This document shows, in pieces, positions 26,282 to 34,666 of a DNA stretch of 64,000 nucleotides. The stretch's first letter is position 1; each line of letters starts with the position of its first letter. Source of the stretch: CAYNRG01 sp047973125 (GTDB lineage Bacteria > Bacillota_I > Bacilli_A > Erysipelotrichales > Erysipelotrichaceae). Location of the stretch: the NCBI GenBank assembly GCA_047973125.1, contig JBKEBK010000022.1, positions 62,001 to 126,000 of the forward strand, read 5' to 3'. The notes under the pieces are model-generated. The model was given only the letters and a program-made list of their open reading frames with translations, was not told the DNA's origin and searched no databases. A program made the position numbers and the translations under genes.

Positions 26282-27742
26282 CTATTCATAAATGGTTTTA
26301 TTGATTTTTTTCATAACAGAATTAAAAAAATTAGGATTTTGAATTTCAATTTTAATTAAATCTTCAAATATTTTCGAATATATTTTTCTTCGAACATCAC
26401 ACTCATCTTCTTTAATTTCATTAAATGTATCGCTGTATGCCATATTTGCAAAACAATTTCCACATAATCTTGAAATATTACACTTTTTACATTTTGCTAT
26501 TGCAACATTATATTTTTTTATAATTTCAGCTACTAGCTCATAGTCGATACCATTATCTACATCTCCTATGGGGAAATGTCCATTAATTTTTTCGCATATA
26601 TGAAATTTTCCTCTTGAATCAACATAAAGTTTATTACCAGGAATACAAGATTCAGAAAATGAAGAAAATATCGGTGAAGAATAATTAAATTTTCCTCTGT
26701 CTTTTAATCTTAAAAGGTTTTCAGCGTACAAAGATTTACCTAAAAAAGAGATTTCTTCATTTTTACAAATTGCATCAATTGTTTCAGTTTGCAATTTCTT
26801 ATACTTATCAACAAAGGCTACTATATCCTCTTCATTGAATTGTTGATAATAAGATTCAGAACTTTCATCTATTTGTGATGCTCGTATTAGATACTTTTTC
26901 TTTTTACTTATGTCTTGAAAAAAGTCTTTCATTTTAATCATATCTGTTTTATAGTCATAACAAGCTAAAAAGTAAATACGATCATAATCAAGAAAATAAT
27001 CATTTAGTATGTCTAGTATTTGACTATATGTTTTACCACCATCTGCCAAAACTCTGTTCCGATCATGGTTTTCCATGTAGCCATCTAAACTCAAACATAT
27101 ATCAACATTGTTTTTTATTAGAAATTCTCTTGTTTCTTTATCTTTTAACAACAACCCGTTAGTTGTCATCAATATTTCAGGAGTGTATTCAGAATAAGTT
27201 TCGTTATAATAATTTATTATTTCTTTTATTGTCTTGAAATTTAATAAGGGTTCTCCACCATAGAATGTTATTTTAGGTTTGCTATTATTATAGAGATTAT
27301 AAATTCGTATAAAGTTATCCATATAATAATCAAGTGCTTTTTTTGCAACTTCAATATTAATATAATCATCAGTGTATGATTCACTAAATGGATAATAATC
27401 TGAATAAACACAATACTTACACCTCATATTACATTGATCTGTCATTTTAAATATCAATTGTTTAAAACCTAAAATCTCTACCATTTCTTTTATAGAATTA
27501 GTTTTTTCAAATTTGAACTCATTAACATACTTTTTGTTAAACTGATTATAGAAATTAATTGTACGTTGAAATTCATATTTTCCCAATTCATCCTCGAATT
27601 TTCGCAATTCTTCTTGAGAATTTAATAAATTCGTATTTTTTATTAAATTTTCTAAAAGTATATTATGTTTTAATATCAAACCAGTTTCATCATTATAGAA
27701 ATATTTTCCGTAATCCTGTGTTTCTATTAGTAAACCTTTCAT
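26282..27742 (-). CDS. radical SAM/SPASM peptide maturase (catalytically complete)
   Basis: 486 residues. The radical-SAM cluster motif CNMRCKYC gives Cys 104, 108, 111 (CX3CX2C). The SAM-binding GGEP follows near 167 and TTNG/LSLDG strands lie in the barrel. The C-terminal SPASM region has many Cys (SCIPG, FHICEKI, CKKCNISRLCGNC, ECDV) for two auxiliary [4Fe-4S] clusters. Such enzymes make thioether or other crosslinks on Cys-rich RiPP precursors. About 95 residues precede the barrel and could recognise the leader. It lies between the exporter gene and precursor A, and is the only complete radical SAM enzyme of the cluster. Confidence 0.93.
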   Translation of the reverse strand: MKGLLIETQDYGKYFYNDETGLILKHNILLENLIKNTNLLNSQEELRKFEDELGKYEFQRTINFYNQFNKKYVNEFKFEKTNSIKEMVEILGFKQLIFKMTDQCNMRCKYCVYSDYYPFSESYTDDYINIEVAKKALDYYMDNFIRIYNLYNNSKPKITFYGGEPLLNFKTIKEIINYYNETYSEYTPEILMTTNGLLLKDKETREFLIKNNVDICLSLDGYMENHDRNRVLADGGKTYSQILDILNDYFLDYDRIYFLACYDYKTDMIKMKDFFQDISKKKKYLIRASQIDESSESYYQQFNEEDIVAFVDKYKKLQTETIDAICKNEEISFLGKSLYAENLLRLKDRGKFNYSSPIFSSFSESCIPGNKLYVDSRGKFHICEKINGHFPIGDVDNGIDYELVAEIIKKYNVAIAKCKKCNISRLCGNCFANMAYSDTFNEIKEDECDVRRKIYSKIFEDLIKIEIQNPNFFNSVMKKINKTIYE

Positions 27743-27813
27743 ATCATCACCAAAAGATTTAGTCTTTTATTTCTAAATCATTTTATCCTTTCTATTTAAG
27801 TATCAAATTTCTA

Positions 27814-29448
27814 TTACAATTCCTTGCTATTCAATTCTAAAATTTTATTAAATTCAATTTCTAAATTATCGTTATGTTCAATCAAAATAACTGTTTTATC
27901 TTTTAAATCATTTTTTATTATATTTTGAAACTCTTCACGGGTTTGTTTATCTAAATTTGCAAATGTTTCATCGAATATATATATTTCAGGGTTTTTTAAT
28001 AATGCCCTAGCTAAAACAATTTTTTTAATCTCACCACCTGACAATTGTTTACCATTTTCACCAACATATGTTTGATCTTTTGCTTTGAAATTAGATAGTG
28101 TGTTAGACAATCTAGTTTTTTCAAGAATTTCTATGTACATATCTTCATCAATATCATTCGTACATCCATAAAGTATGTTGTTTTTTATTGTATCATTAAA
28201 TAAAAATGGCTTTTGTGATACTATTGCTATCTTACTTAATATACACTTTTCATTTATTTCTTTGATATCTATTCCATTAAAAAGTATCGATCCGCTATAG
28301 TTAGTATATAGCCCCAATAGTAGGTGAATTAGAGTAGACTTTCCACTCCCGTTTTTACCTTTTATTAGAATATTATCGCCCTTGCTAAAATCAAAATGTA
28401 GATTCTTGAAGATAGACCTTTTATTATCAAATGAAAAACATAAATTTTTAAACTCGATATTTTTAATTTCATTTATAGTTTTATTTGATGTATTACTTCG
28501 ATAATCTTCATACTTAGATAATAATTCATCTACTCTTTTAAGACTTACAATTGCTGGCTGTATCGTTACTATTAAACTGCAAAAGCTCTGAACAGGTGCG
28601 TAAAGTTTTGCAATGTATGTTGTAAAAACGATTAGTGCTCCAACACTTAAATTTCCATTAATAATTAAATAACCAGCACTGATGTATAGAAGTACAAATG
28701 TAAAAGAGCCAAGTAAAGATATACCTTCAGTTCCTACCAAAAAAATAGCAGATTGCTTTTTTATTAACTTTATCAAATCATCTGTTTTTTCATTATAATC
28801 ACTGACTGTTTCATCCTGCTTATTAAAACTTTTCACCGTTTCAATACCACTGATTGTTTCATTCACACTACCATTTAAGTTTGCACTTTTCTCTGACAAT
28901 TCCTCGATTTTTTTACTATAATTGGTCATAGTGGAACGAGTTACTAGATAAAATAAAGGAATTGGAATGCACATTATAAGAGTTAATATAATATGTATAC
29001 TAGATAAATATATAAATACTATGAAAAACTCTATAAAACTTATTACTAATTTAAATACCTGAGGTGTAATTAATAAATTCAAATTATCGACCTCGTTTAT
29101 TCTAGAAGTAATGTAACCAGAATTTTTGCCTGTAAAAAAAACTATAGGTGAATCCATGATTTTATTGAATGTAATTTTTCTTAGCTTAGAAATCAAATTT
29201 TGACTACCAATAGTAAAACCAATATTAACAATAATATTTAATATACTCTTACCTAGATATATTAATAATAAGAATATAGAAAGTTTCAATAGTAAAGAAA
29301 AATCTTGCGAAGGAATGGCATGGTCTACTATTTTTTGAATTAACATTCCAGGTAGAATTGAAGTTAAAGAAACAATTGCTAAGCAACTAGTTATTAGGAT
29401 CAGTAAAATTTTTCTCTTCTTAATATACATTAAAATAATATTTTTCAT
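27814..29448 (-). CDS. ABC exporter (fused membrane and ATPase domains)
   Basis: 544 residues. Six membrane segments lie in residues 10-300, then an ATPase domain with Walker A GKNGSGKST, Q-loop, signature QLSGGE, Walker B IYIFDET and H-loop IEHND. It has the exporter half-transporter fold and would work as a homodimer. There is no N-terminal C39 peptidase domain, so leader removal must be done by another protein. The likely cargo is the modified peptides of the two flanking small genes. A weak TAGGAAAT ribosome-binding site precedes the ATG. A gap of 89 bases separates it from precursor B. Confidence 0.92.
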   Translation of the reverse strand: MKNIILMYIKKRKILLILITSCLAIVSLTSILPGMLIQKIVDHAIPSQDFSLLLKLSIFLLLIYLGKSILNIIVNIGFTIGSQNLISKLRKITFNKIMDSPIVFFTGKNSGYITSRINEVDNLNLLITPQVFKLVISFIEFFIVFIYLSSIHIILTLIMCIPIPLFYLVTRSTMTNYSKKIEELSEKSANLNGSVNETISGIETVKSFNKQDETVSDYNEKTDDLIKLIKKQSAIFLVGTEGISLLGSFTFVLLYISAGYLIINGNLSVGALIVFTTYIAKLYAPVQSFCSLIVTIQPAIVSLKRVDELLSKYEDYRSNTSNKTINEIKNIEFKNLCFSFDNKRSIFKNLHFDFSKGDNILIKGKNGSGKSTLIHLLLGLYTNYSGSILFNGIDIKEINEKCILSKIAIVSQKPFLFNDTIKNNILYGCTNDIDEDMYIEILEKTRLSNTLSNFKAKDQTYVGENGKQLSGGEIKKIVLARALLKNPEIYIFDETFANLDKQTREEFQNIIKNDLKDKTVILIEHNDNLEIEFNKILELNSKEL

Positions 29449-29537
29449 TATTTCCTACACTTTCTCGTATCTTAAATAAGTAAATAATTTGTCATTTGTT
29501 TAAAATATATATAATAAAGTATAATGACATCATATTT

Positions 29538-29681
29538 TTAAATAGCAGAAGCAGCTTTTCCTGCAGCGCTAAAACTAATTGAGTCCAAGACAGGTAACGC
29601 ACTGTCTGCTGCGCAAACTAAACAGCCAAATCCACAACCACTGAAGCATAACCAGAAACCTCTAGGTTCTATCTGATTCAT
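29538..29681 (-). CDS. Cys-rich RiPP precursor peptide B (47 residues)
   Basis: It starts MNQIEPRGFW. The core CFSGCGFGCLVCAADS places Cys at 12, 16, 20, 23 (CX3CX3CX2C), then a tail rich in Ala, Ser and Leu. The leader is very short (about ten residues). AAAGGAGGTGAG overlaps the stop codon of the preceding gene, so translation is coupled to the pseudo-radical-SAM protein. CLVCAA also occurs in thurincin H. Two related but different precursors in one operon suggest a two-component product, as in thuricin CD. Confidence 0.85.
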   Translation of the reverse strand: MNQIEPRGFWLCFSGCGFGCLVCAADSALPVLDSISFSAAGKAASAI

Positions 29682-29697
29682 GAGTTCTCACCTCCTT

Positions 29698-30777
29698 TCA
29701 TAAATTAGAGAACATTGTACAATGCACATCACTTTTTGTTTTCTTCATAATGCATCTATTACAGTTCAATGAGTAATTACAATTTAAGCAATTTTTGTTT
29801 TGCAAATCTGTATTTTCCCATTGTTGCTCTACTTTAAGAAGTATTGATCCAAATTCATCGGTTCTCAGATTTCCAAATGTTTGATTTCTAAATTCCAAAC
29901 ATGGATATATGTCACCATTATAATCAATAAACAATTTACCAAACATACATATATTATGATCATCATTATAAGTATTTACTGCTATATTTGCATTACCAGT
30001 TAAAATGTTACATTCATTTGTTATTACATTGTTAACACAATTTAAACCTTGTAAATTTATATCTGGTGAATTGATAATTATTAGTTCACAAATCATCTTA
30101 TTTTCTATCAGTTTTTGAAGAAGACTCAATTTTCTTTCATCATTGATATTGATAATCAAATTTATCCCAGCTCTTTCAATTTGATCAATATAATCATCGT
30201 TTATATCAGATAAATTAACCTGTATTAAAAATTTTAGATTTGGAAAGATTGTATGCAAATTTTTAATGGTATCTAATTCATTGAATGGATTACCGCCAAC
30301 AAAAACAACATTTTTTAAACTATAAGTGCGCAATTTACTAATTAAATTATACAATTCCTCATCGCTTAATTTATCACCAATTACTGGATGGTATTCATTC
30401 GAATAGCACAAGAATTTTAGATTTTCTGAGCAACTAACTTTGCTATTATCAATTTTGATATTTATAGTGTTTATAACTGGAAGTGGTTTGCTATATTTGT
30501 TCATGTTATAACTTTTTAATCCAAAAATCCATTTATCATTAAATTTTTGATTTTCTGCACTTTCTATAATAATAAAATGCTCTTTTAATTCTTTTAGAAA
30601 ATCTTTAATCTCCAAGGAATAATCGAACTTGTCAAAATCATTATCTATGATTTGCAACAATAATCTAGACTTATTTCTATCTAAATTAAAAACCTCACCT
30701 GATAAAAAATTATAGATTACAATATTGTCTTGATTATTCTTTTTTATCTCTATACCGTCTGCTAAATTTATGTACAT
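29698..30777 (-). CDS. SPASM-domain protein with degenerate radical-SAM motif (pseudo-rSAM), RRE-like N-terminus
   Basis: 359 residues. Residues 1-75 resemble a PqqD-like leader-recognition (RRE) domain (ADGIEIKKN, VIYNFLSGEVFNLD). A barrel-like domain follows, in which the expected CX3CX2C is replaced by C116-X7-C124 (KVSCSENLKFLCYS) and GGEP by GGNP (161-164). The C-terminal SPASM region is well kept, with CMFG, GDIYPCLEF, CLNC, CNRC and a final HC. Without the three-Cys motif it should not carry the SAM-cleaving cluster, so I read it as a non-catalytic partner that presents precursors. First gene of the operon. The frame is intact, so it is not a random relic. Confidence 0.8.
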   Translation of the reverse strand: MYINLADGIEIKKNNQDNIVIYNFLSGEVFNLDRNKSRLLLQIIDNDFDKFDYSLEIKDFLKELKEHFIIIESAENQKFNDKWIFGLKSYNMNKYSKPLPVINTINIKIDNSKVSCSENLKFLCYSNEYHPVIGDKLSDEELYNLISKLRTYSLKNVVFVGGNPFNELDTIKNLHTIFPNLKFLIQVNLSDINDDYIDQIERAGINLIININDERKLSLLQKLIENKMICELIIINSPDINLQGLNCVNNVITNECNILTGNANIAVNTYNDDHNICMFGKLFIDYNGDIYPCLEFRNQTFGNLRTDEFGSILLKVEQQWENTDLQNKNCLNCNYSLNCNRCIMKKTKSDVHCTMFSNL

Positions 30778-30807
30778 ATTTCAATGCAACTCCTTTCTAT
30801 ATGTTCT

Positions 30808-30874
30808 ATTATAATAAAATAAAAAATTTATGAAATTAAATTACCTAAACAGAAGAAAATTCTTCTTGAATTGT
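30808..30874 (-). promoter_or_regulatory. RiPP operon promoter with two LytTR-like half-sites
   Basis: On the minus strand, TATAAT occupies 30813-30808 with a poor -35. Upstream are TCTGTTTAG (30853-30845) and ACAATTCAA (30874-30866), which partly match the LytTR consensus (T/A)(A/C)(C/A)GTTN(A/G)(T/G) and start 21 bases apart, the usual helical spacing for this class. Weak -35 plus two upstream sites fits an activator-dependent promoter controlled by the divergent LytTR regulator. A perfect inverted repeat (AGAAGAA-AA-TTCTTCT) lies between the half-sites at 30851-30866. Confidence 0.45.
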
Positions 30875-30990
30875 AAAAATAAAGTTTAATTTATTAAAAA
30901 AAATTACAATTTAGCCTATTATTTCGTGACGGTCATGAACTTATATACCGTGTCTTGTGCTTAGCGATTAAGATATAATATGAAAAATAA

Positions 30991-31020
30991 TAACACTTAG
31001 TGTTAAAAATGAAGTATAAT
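30991..31020 (+). promoter_or_regulatory. promoter and palindromic operator of the regulator module
   Basis: TATAAT at 31015-31020. The -35 position (about 30992-30997) is covered by the perfect palindrome TAACACT-T-AGTGTTA (30991-31005). This looks like a repressor operator, probably for the XRE-type regulator encoded just downstream, whose gene is now broken. Confidence 0.55.
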
Positions 31021-31045
31021 TATTAAATAAGGGAGAATTAACAAC

Positions 31046-31362
31046 ATAGAAATAAATATTGGAAAAATCATAAAAAAACATCGTGAGCATCAAGGTATAA
31101 CTCAGGAATCTCTTGCAGAAAGATTGGATATAAGTGTAAGGTATCTTATGTTTATTGAAAATGAAAATAAGTATCCAAGTTTTAAGTTGCTTTTTAAAAT
31201 AATTAATGATTATCCATTGATCCTAATGAATTATTCTATCCTAACAAAAAGATTTCAAATACAAAACTAAATACACTGCATAATACTTTATCTAATTGTG
31301 ATCCAAATACATTAGATGTTATTTCGGATATTATTGAGGTAATTTTAAAAGCCAAATATTAA
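31046..31362 (+). pseudogene. broken XRE-family transcriptional regulator gene
   Basis: The frame from 31046 encodes a clear helix-turn-helix (GKIIKKHREHQGITQESLAE, then RLDISVRYLMFIENENKYPS). It begins with ATA where an ATG is expected, ten bases after GGGAG. After about 60 codons the frame shifts near 31215-31225. Reading resumes one frame away (DPNELFYPNKK...) to a stop at 31360-31362. Missing start and frameshift together argue for a pseudogene. Its probable operator is still present upstream. Confidence 0.7.
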
Positions 31363-31393
31363 ATTTAATTTGATATGAGAGGAGAAATTTATT

Positions 31394-32104
31394 ATGGGTA
31401 TTAGAATATTAATAGCTGAAGATACTGATAGTGATTTTGATAATTTAAAAAAACTCATTGACTTATGGGCTGACAAACATAATCAAATAGTATACATAGA
31501 TAGGATAAAAGTTTTATATTTTCAAATTCAAAAAAATACTCCAATTTATGATTTACTGTTTTTGGAAATAGAAATGCCTGAAATTTCAGGTATTGAATAT
31601 GCTAATTTTATTCGCAATAAAAATAAAAAAATAAGTATTGTTTTTACCACAACTCATTCTAGTTATGCAATAAAAGGATATAGTGTAAATGCAACTGATT
31701 ATTTAATAAAACCCTTGAGATATAATAGTATCGAGATTATTTTAAATAAGTATCTAATGGATAAAAAGAGTAGTAAAACTAATACAATTGCAATTAAATC
31801 TAATGGTGGATTATATGTTTTATTAGTTGATGACATATTATATATTGAATCTTTTTCACATTCATTGATAATACATTGTATAAATAACACTTATAATATA
31901 AATATATCTTTTTCTCAATTATATCCTATCTTACCTAATAAATATTTTACTAAATGTCATAGATCATACATAATTAATAAAATGCATGTCCAAAAATTAA
32001 AAGCCCCTTATGTATTCATAGGTGATAAAAAAATTCCTGTTAGTAGAAATAAGCTGAAAAAAGTCAAAACAGAGCTGTTTGAGTTTTATGAAGTGGATGA
32101 TTAA
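31394..32104 (+). CDS. LytTR-family response regulator (AgrA-like) with Glu at the phospho-acceptor site
   Basis: 236 residues: receiver domain (1-120), then a LytTR DNA-binding domain (~135-232) with IESFSHSLIIH and FTKCHRSYIIN. The acidic pocket (E9, D10), the TTTH strand and IKPL Lys are kept. The usual FLDIEMP reads FLEIEMP, so Glu58 (codon 31565-31567, GAA) replaces the phosphorylated Asp. Such a change often mimics the phosphorylated state but can also simply inactivate. It probably controls the divergent RiPP operon. AGAGGAG precedes the ATG. Confidence 0.9.
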   Translation: MGIRILIAEDTDSDFDNLKKLIDLWADKHNQIVYIDRIKVLYFQIQKNTPIYDLLFLEIEMPEISGIEYANFIRNKNKKISIVFTTTHSSYAIKGYSVNATDYLIKPLRYNSIEIILNKYLMDKKSSKTNTIAIKSNGGLYVLLVDDILYIESFSHSLIIHCINNTYNINISFSQLYPILPNKYFTKCHRSYIINKMHVQKLKAPYVFIGDKKIPVSRNKLKKVKTELFEFYEVDD

Positions 32105-32140
32105 TAATATTACTTACTAAAAAAGGAGGACTCAACAATA

Positions 32141-33493
32141 ATGATTATTGAATATTTATGGGAATTTTTGATAAATATAGCAGATTATGCTATATCTATA
32201 ACTTTCTTTTCTTTATTTATAGAATCAAAGAATACTGATAAAATAAAATTATTAACTATACTATGGATTATAGTTATGGCATCTATAATGCAGTTGTTGT
32301 CATTTCAAAAATATAATATAGAAGTAACATTATTTGTTTTAATTTCCATGATTTTTTATAATTTTATATTTTATAACGGTAAACCAAGAACCAAGGCTCT
32401 TTTGCCTTTTATAGCACTTTTCTTTTTTAGCATAATCGAACTCATTGTAAGTAGCATTGCAATACAAATATTAAATATAGATCAAATGCAATTACTTACT
32501 AATCAGAAATACATATTTTTTATGACTCTTGTTACAAGACTACTTGTTTCATTTGTTTTATACAGAATTTCCTCAATTTACAAAAAAAATATTAATAGTA
32601 ATGAATTTTTAAAATATTATATTGCTGTGCCTATAATTTCTTGTATAATAATCATGATTTTAATGGAATTATACTATACTGAATTAATTAATGATAGTTT
32701 AATTTTAATTCCTGTTGCCATAGTTTTACTAAATTTTATTTTTTTTAGTATAATGAAGAAATTAAAAGAAAAAACTGATAAATTATCAGCCATTGAACAG
32801 CAAGCTCTATTTAATGAAAAATCACAAGCACAATATGTTCAAGTTGTTGATGCATATAATTCAATCAGGAAATGGAAACATGACTATACAAAAATAATAA
32901 GCACAATACAAGAATTAAATCATTCTGAAAATTATGATTCTCTTAACCTTTTCCTTAAAGAAATAGGAAATGAATTTGAAGATGATTCATATTGTATATT
33001 GACTGGTAATAACTATCTAGATGCTTTATTAAATTATGAAATAAAAAAATGTAAAGACTTAAAGATAAACATAAGCCTCGATCTATGTATACCATCCCTA
33101 GATTTTATGAAAAAAGTTGATTTATGTTCTATCTTTGGAAATATTTTAGATAATGCTATTGAAGCAAGTGAAAAATGTACGATAAAAAACAAAAAATGTA
33201 TCAATTTAAAAGCCAGAATTGATAATAATATGTTAGTTATTTCGTGTAAAAATAATTTCAAAATTAAGCCTAGACTTAGTGGTGAAGAAATTATATCAAT
33301 TAAGAAGAAAAGAAATCATGGATTAGGAATAAAAACAATAAAAAGTTTAGCAGAAAAATATGATGGTCTCATTAACATAAAAATTGATGACGAAATTTTT
33401 GAAATCACAAGTATCATTCCTTTACTCATATCAAGTGATGAAATGATAAATATTTTCAAGTTTGAAAGTGGGGTAAATAATGAAAAAAATTAA
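32141..33493 (+). CDS. AgrC-like quorum-sensing histidine kinase
   Basis: 450 residues. Six or seven membrane segments lie in residues 1-205, then the HPK10-type phospho-acceptor WKHDY (His247), the N-box GNILDNAIEAS near 332, and the nucleotide motif GLGIKTIKSLAEKY. This is the AgrC architecture, a receptor for cyclic peptide autoinducers. AAAGGAGG precedes the ATG. It lies between the LytTR regulator and the wreck of agrB-agrD, so its cognate signal is probably no longer made in this strain. It overlaps the agrB relic by 14 bases. Confidence 0.9.
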   Translation: MIIEYLWEFLINIADYAISITFFSLFIESKNTDKIKLLTILWIIVMASIMQLLSFQKYNIEVTLFVLISMIFYNFIFYNGKPRTKALLPFIALFFFSIIELIVSSIAIQILNIDQMQLLTNQKYIFFMTLVTRLLVSFVLYRISSIYKKNINSNEFLKYYIAVPIISCIIIMILMELYYTELINDSLILIPVAIVLLNFIFFSIMKKLKEKTDKLSAIEQQALFNEKSQAQYVQVVDAYNSIRKWKHDYTKIISTIQELNHSENYDSLNLFLKEIGNEFEDDSYCILTGNNYLDALLNYEIKKCKDLKINISLDLCIPSLDFMKKVDLCSIFGNILDNAIEASEKCTIKNKKCINLKARIDNNMLVISCKNNFKIKPRLSGEEIISIKKKRNHGLGIKTIKSLAEKYDGLINIKIDDEIFEITSIIPLLISSDEMINIFKFESGVNNEKN

Positions 33494-33957
33494 GTAGTTT
33501 TTTAGCTTCTTGGCTTTCAAAAAGATCATCTAATCTTAAAGATTATGAAGTAATTGAGTATGGTATATATGCATTCTTTGTTTATGCAACTAATATTATA
33601 AGCATAATTATCCTATCAATATATTATTTAAAATTTTTGGAATCAACTATCTTCATCATTGCATTTTCTTTGTTGTAGTTTCATTTCTAATTATTATTAA
33701 ATGTATTCCTGTTTCGCAAAATAAAATAATAAAAAAACTCGAATAAAAAGAAAAATTTATTTAAAATTCTTAGTTTGTTTAACTGTAATTACTTTTTTGT
33801 ACTGTTTAAAATTAAATATATATTTATGTTATTCTTGGATTAACATGTGCAACATCAAGTGCCTTTTTTCAGTATTTAAAAATAATTTATCAATGATTTT
33901 ACCATATATATTACCTTTTACGAATAATTATCTACCATATATGCTATGTGGTTGATA
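33480..33957 (+). pseudogene. agrB-like autoinducer-processing gene, decayed
   Basis: The ATG at 33480 overlaps the kinase gene end. It closes after five codons because of one extra A in a run of seven. In the next frame the N-terminal part of an AgrB-like protein is readable (LSSFLASWLSKRSSNLKDYE, then VIEYGIYAFF and hydrophobic segments) to a stop at 33676-33678. The RxxxGGxHA catalytic segment of AgrB is not found. Later pieces are in several frames with many stops. The gene is dead by at least two kinds of lesion. Confidence 0.7.
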
Positions 33958-33993
33958 TGAAAACTTATAAATGAAATAAAAGAGGCAAATTAA

Positions 33994-34126
33994 ATGAATA
34001 TTATACATATATTTGAATTGTTTTTTGAAAAATTTGCCAATTTAGTAAGTGGTACTTTTTTCTGGGGGAGCTTTTCATCAACCTGAAACACCTAAAAGTC
34101 TTAAAAAAAATCATGAAGAAATTTAG
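33994..34126 (+). pseudogene. agrD-like autoinducer precursor gene, frameshifted
   Basis: The ATG at 33994 starts an amphipathic leader (MNIIHIFELFFEKFANLVSG) typical of AgrD. The frame then closes early. Shifting one base in the G-run near 34070 restores WGAFHQPETPKSLKK and NHEEI to a stop at 34124-34126, the AgrD charged tail with its conserved Pro-Glu-x-Pro. The residue expected to be the thiolactone Cys reads Phe (TTC). So both the frame and the essential Cys are lost. Confidence 0.7.
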
Positions 34127-34158
34127 CTTGTAATAAGTATTATAAGCAATGTATCAAA

Positions 34159-34186
34159 AGATTACTTTAAAAGTAATCTCTTTTTA
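34159..34186 (+). terminator. terminator of the agr-type module
   Basis: AGATTACTT (34159-34167) and AAGTAATCT (34171-34179), nine pairs, then CTTTTTATTT. Confidence 0.8.
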
Positions 34187-34380
34187 TTTAACTCATCACA
34201 TTTTATTAAAAAACATAAAATACCCGATTGTATCTCTAATTTTTCGTTATTAAAAACAATGTCTTTTACATTTATATGTAAATAGTCTATTAGAGAAAGG
34301 TGAAATCTTCTTATAATTAGAACATGTTCGCATCCTCTTAAAATTTATAGGCACAAGTAATATTAGTTATGGAGGAAAAA

Positions 34381-34666
34381 ATGAGTTTTAACTATTCTCG
34401 TGAGTATAAAAAATAGATTTAATGGAAATCAAAGGATACATTTATTAAAAGAGTTAAAAGCAGATGGAATGACGATACAGAAACCCCGTGATTATGACTA
34501 ACAAACTTTTTTAGCAGAAAGAAGAATAAAACGAAAACAAAAGATCACTAAAGATGTATTTTTCTTAAATATCTCTAGCTATGATATAAAAGAGATTGGT
34601 AGTATAGAAGATATTCTGGATAATATTGAAAGTGAAGCATCAAATTTCTGGCACTTACTTTTCTAG
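34381..34666 (+). pseudogene. decayed gene resembling sigma-factor-like proteins of mobile elements
   Basis: A good ribosome-binding site (GGAGG) precedes an ATG at 34381 and MSFNYSREYKK, then a stop. One frame over, reading continues (RFNGNQRIHLLKELKADGMT, RDYD), passes one stop, and runs on (AERRIKRKQKITKD) to 34666. MSFNYSRE followed by a K/R-rich stretch, a GM and a YD resembles the N-terminus of sigma-70-like proteins common on conjugative elements. This resemblance is from memory and is weak. The gene is broken by a frameshift and a stop. Confidence 0.35.
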
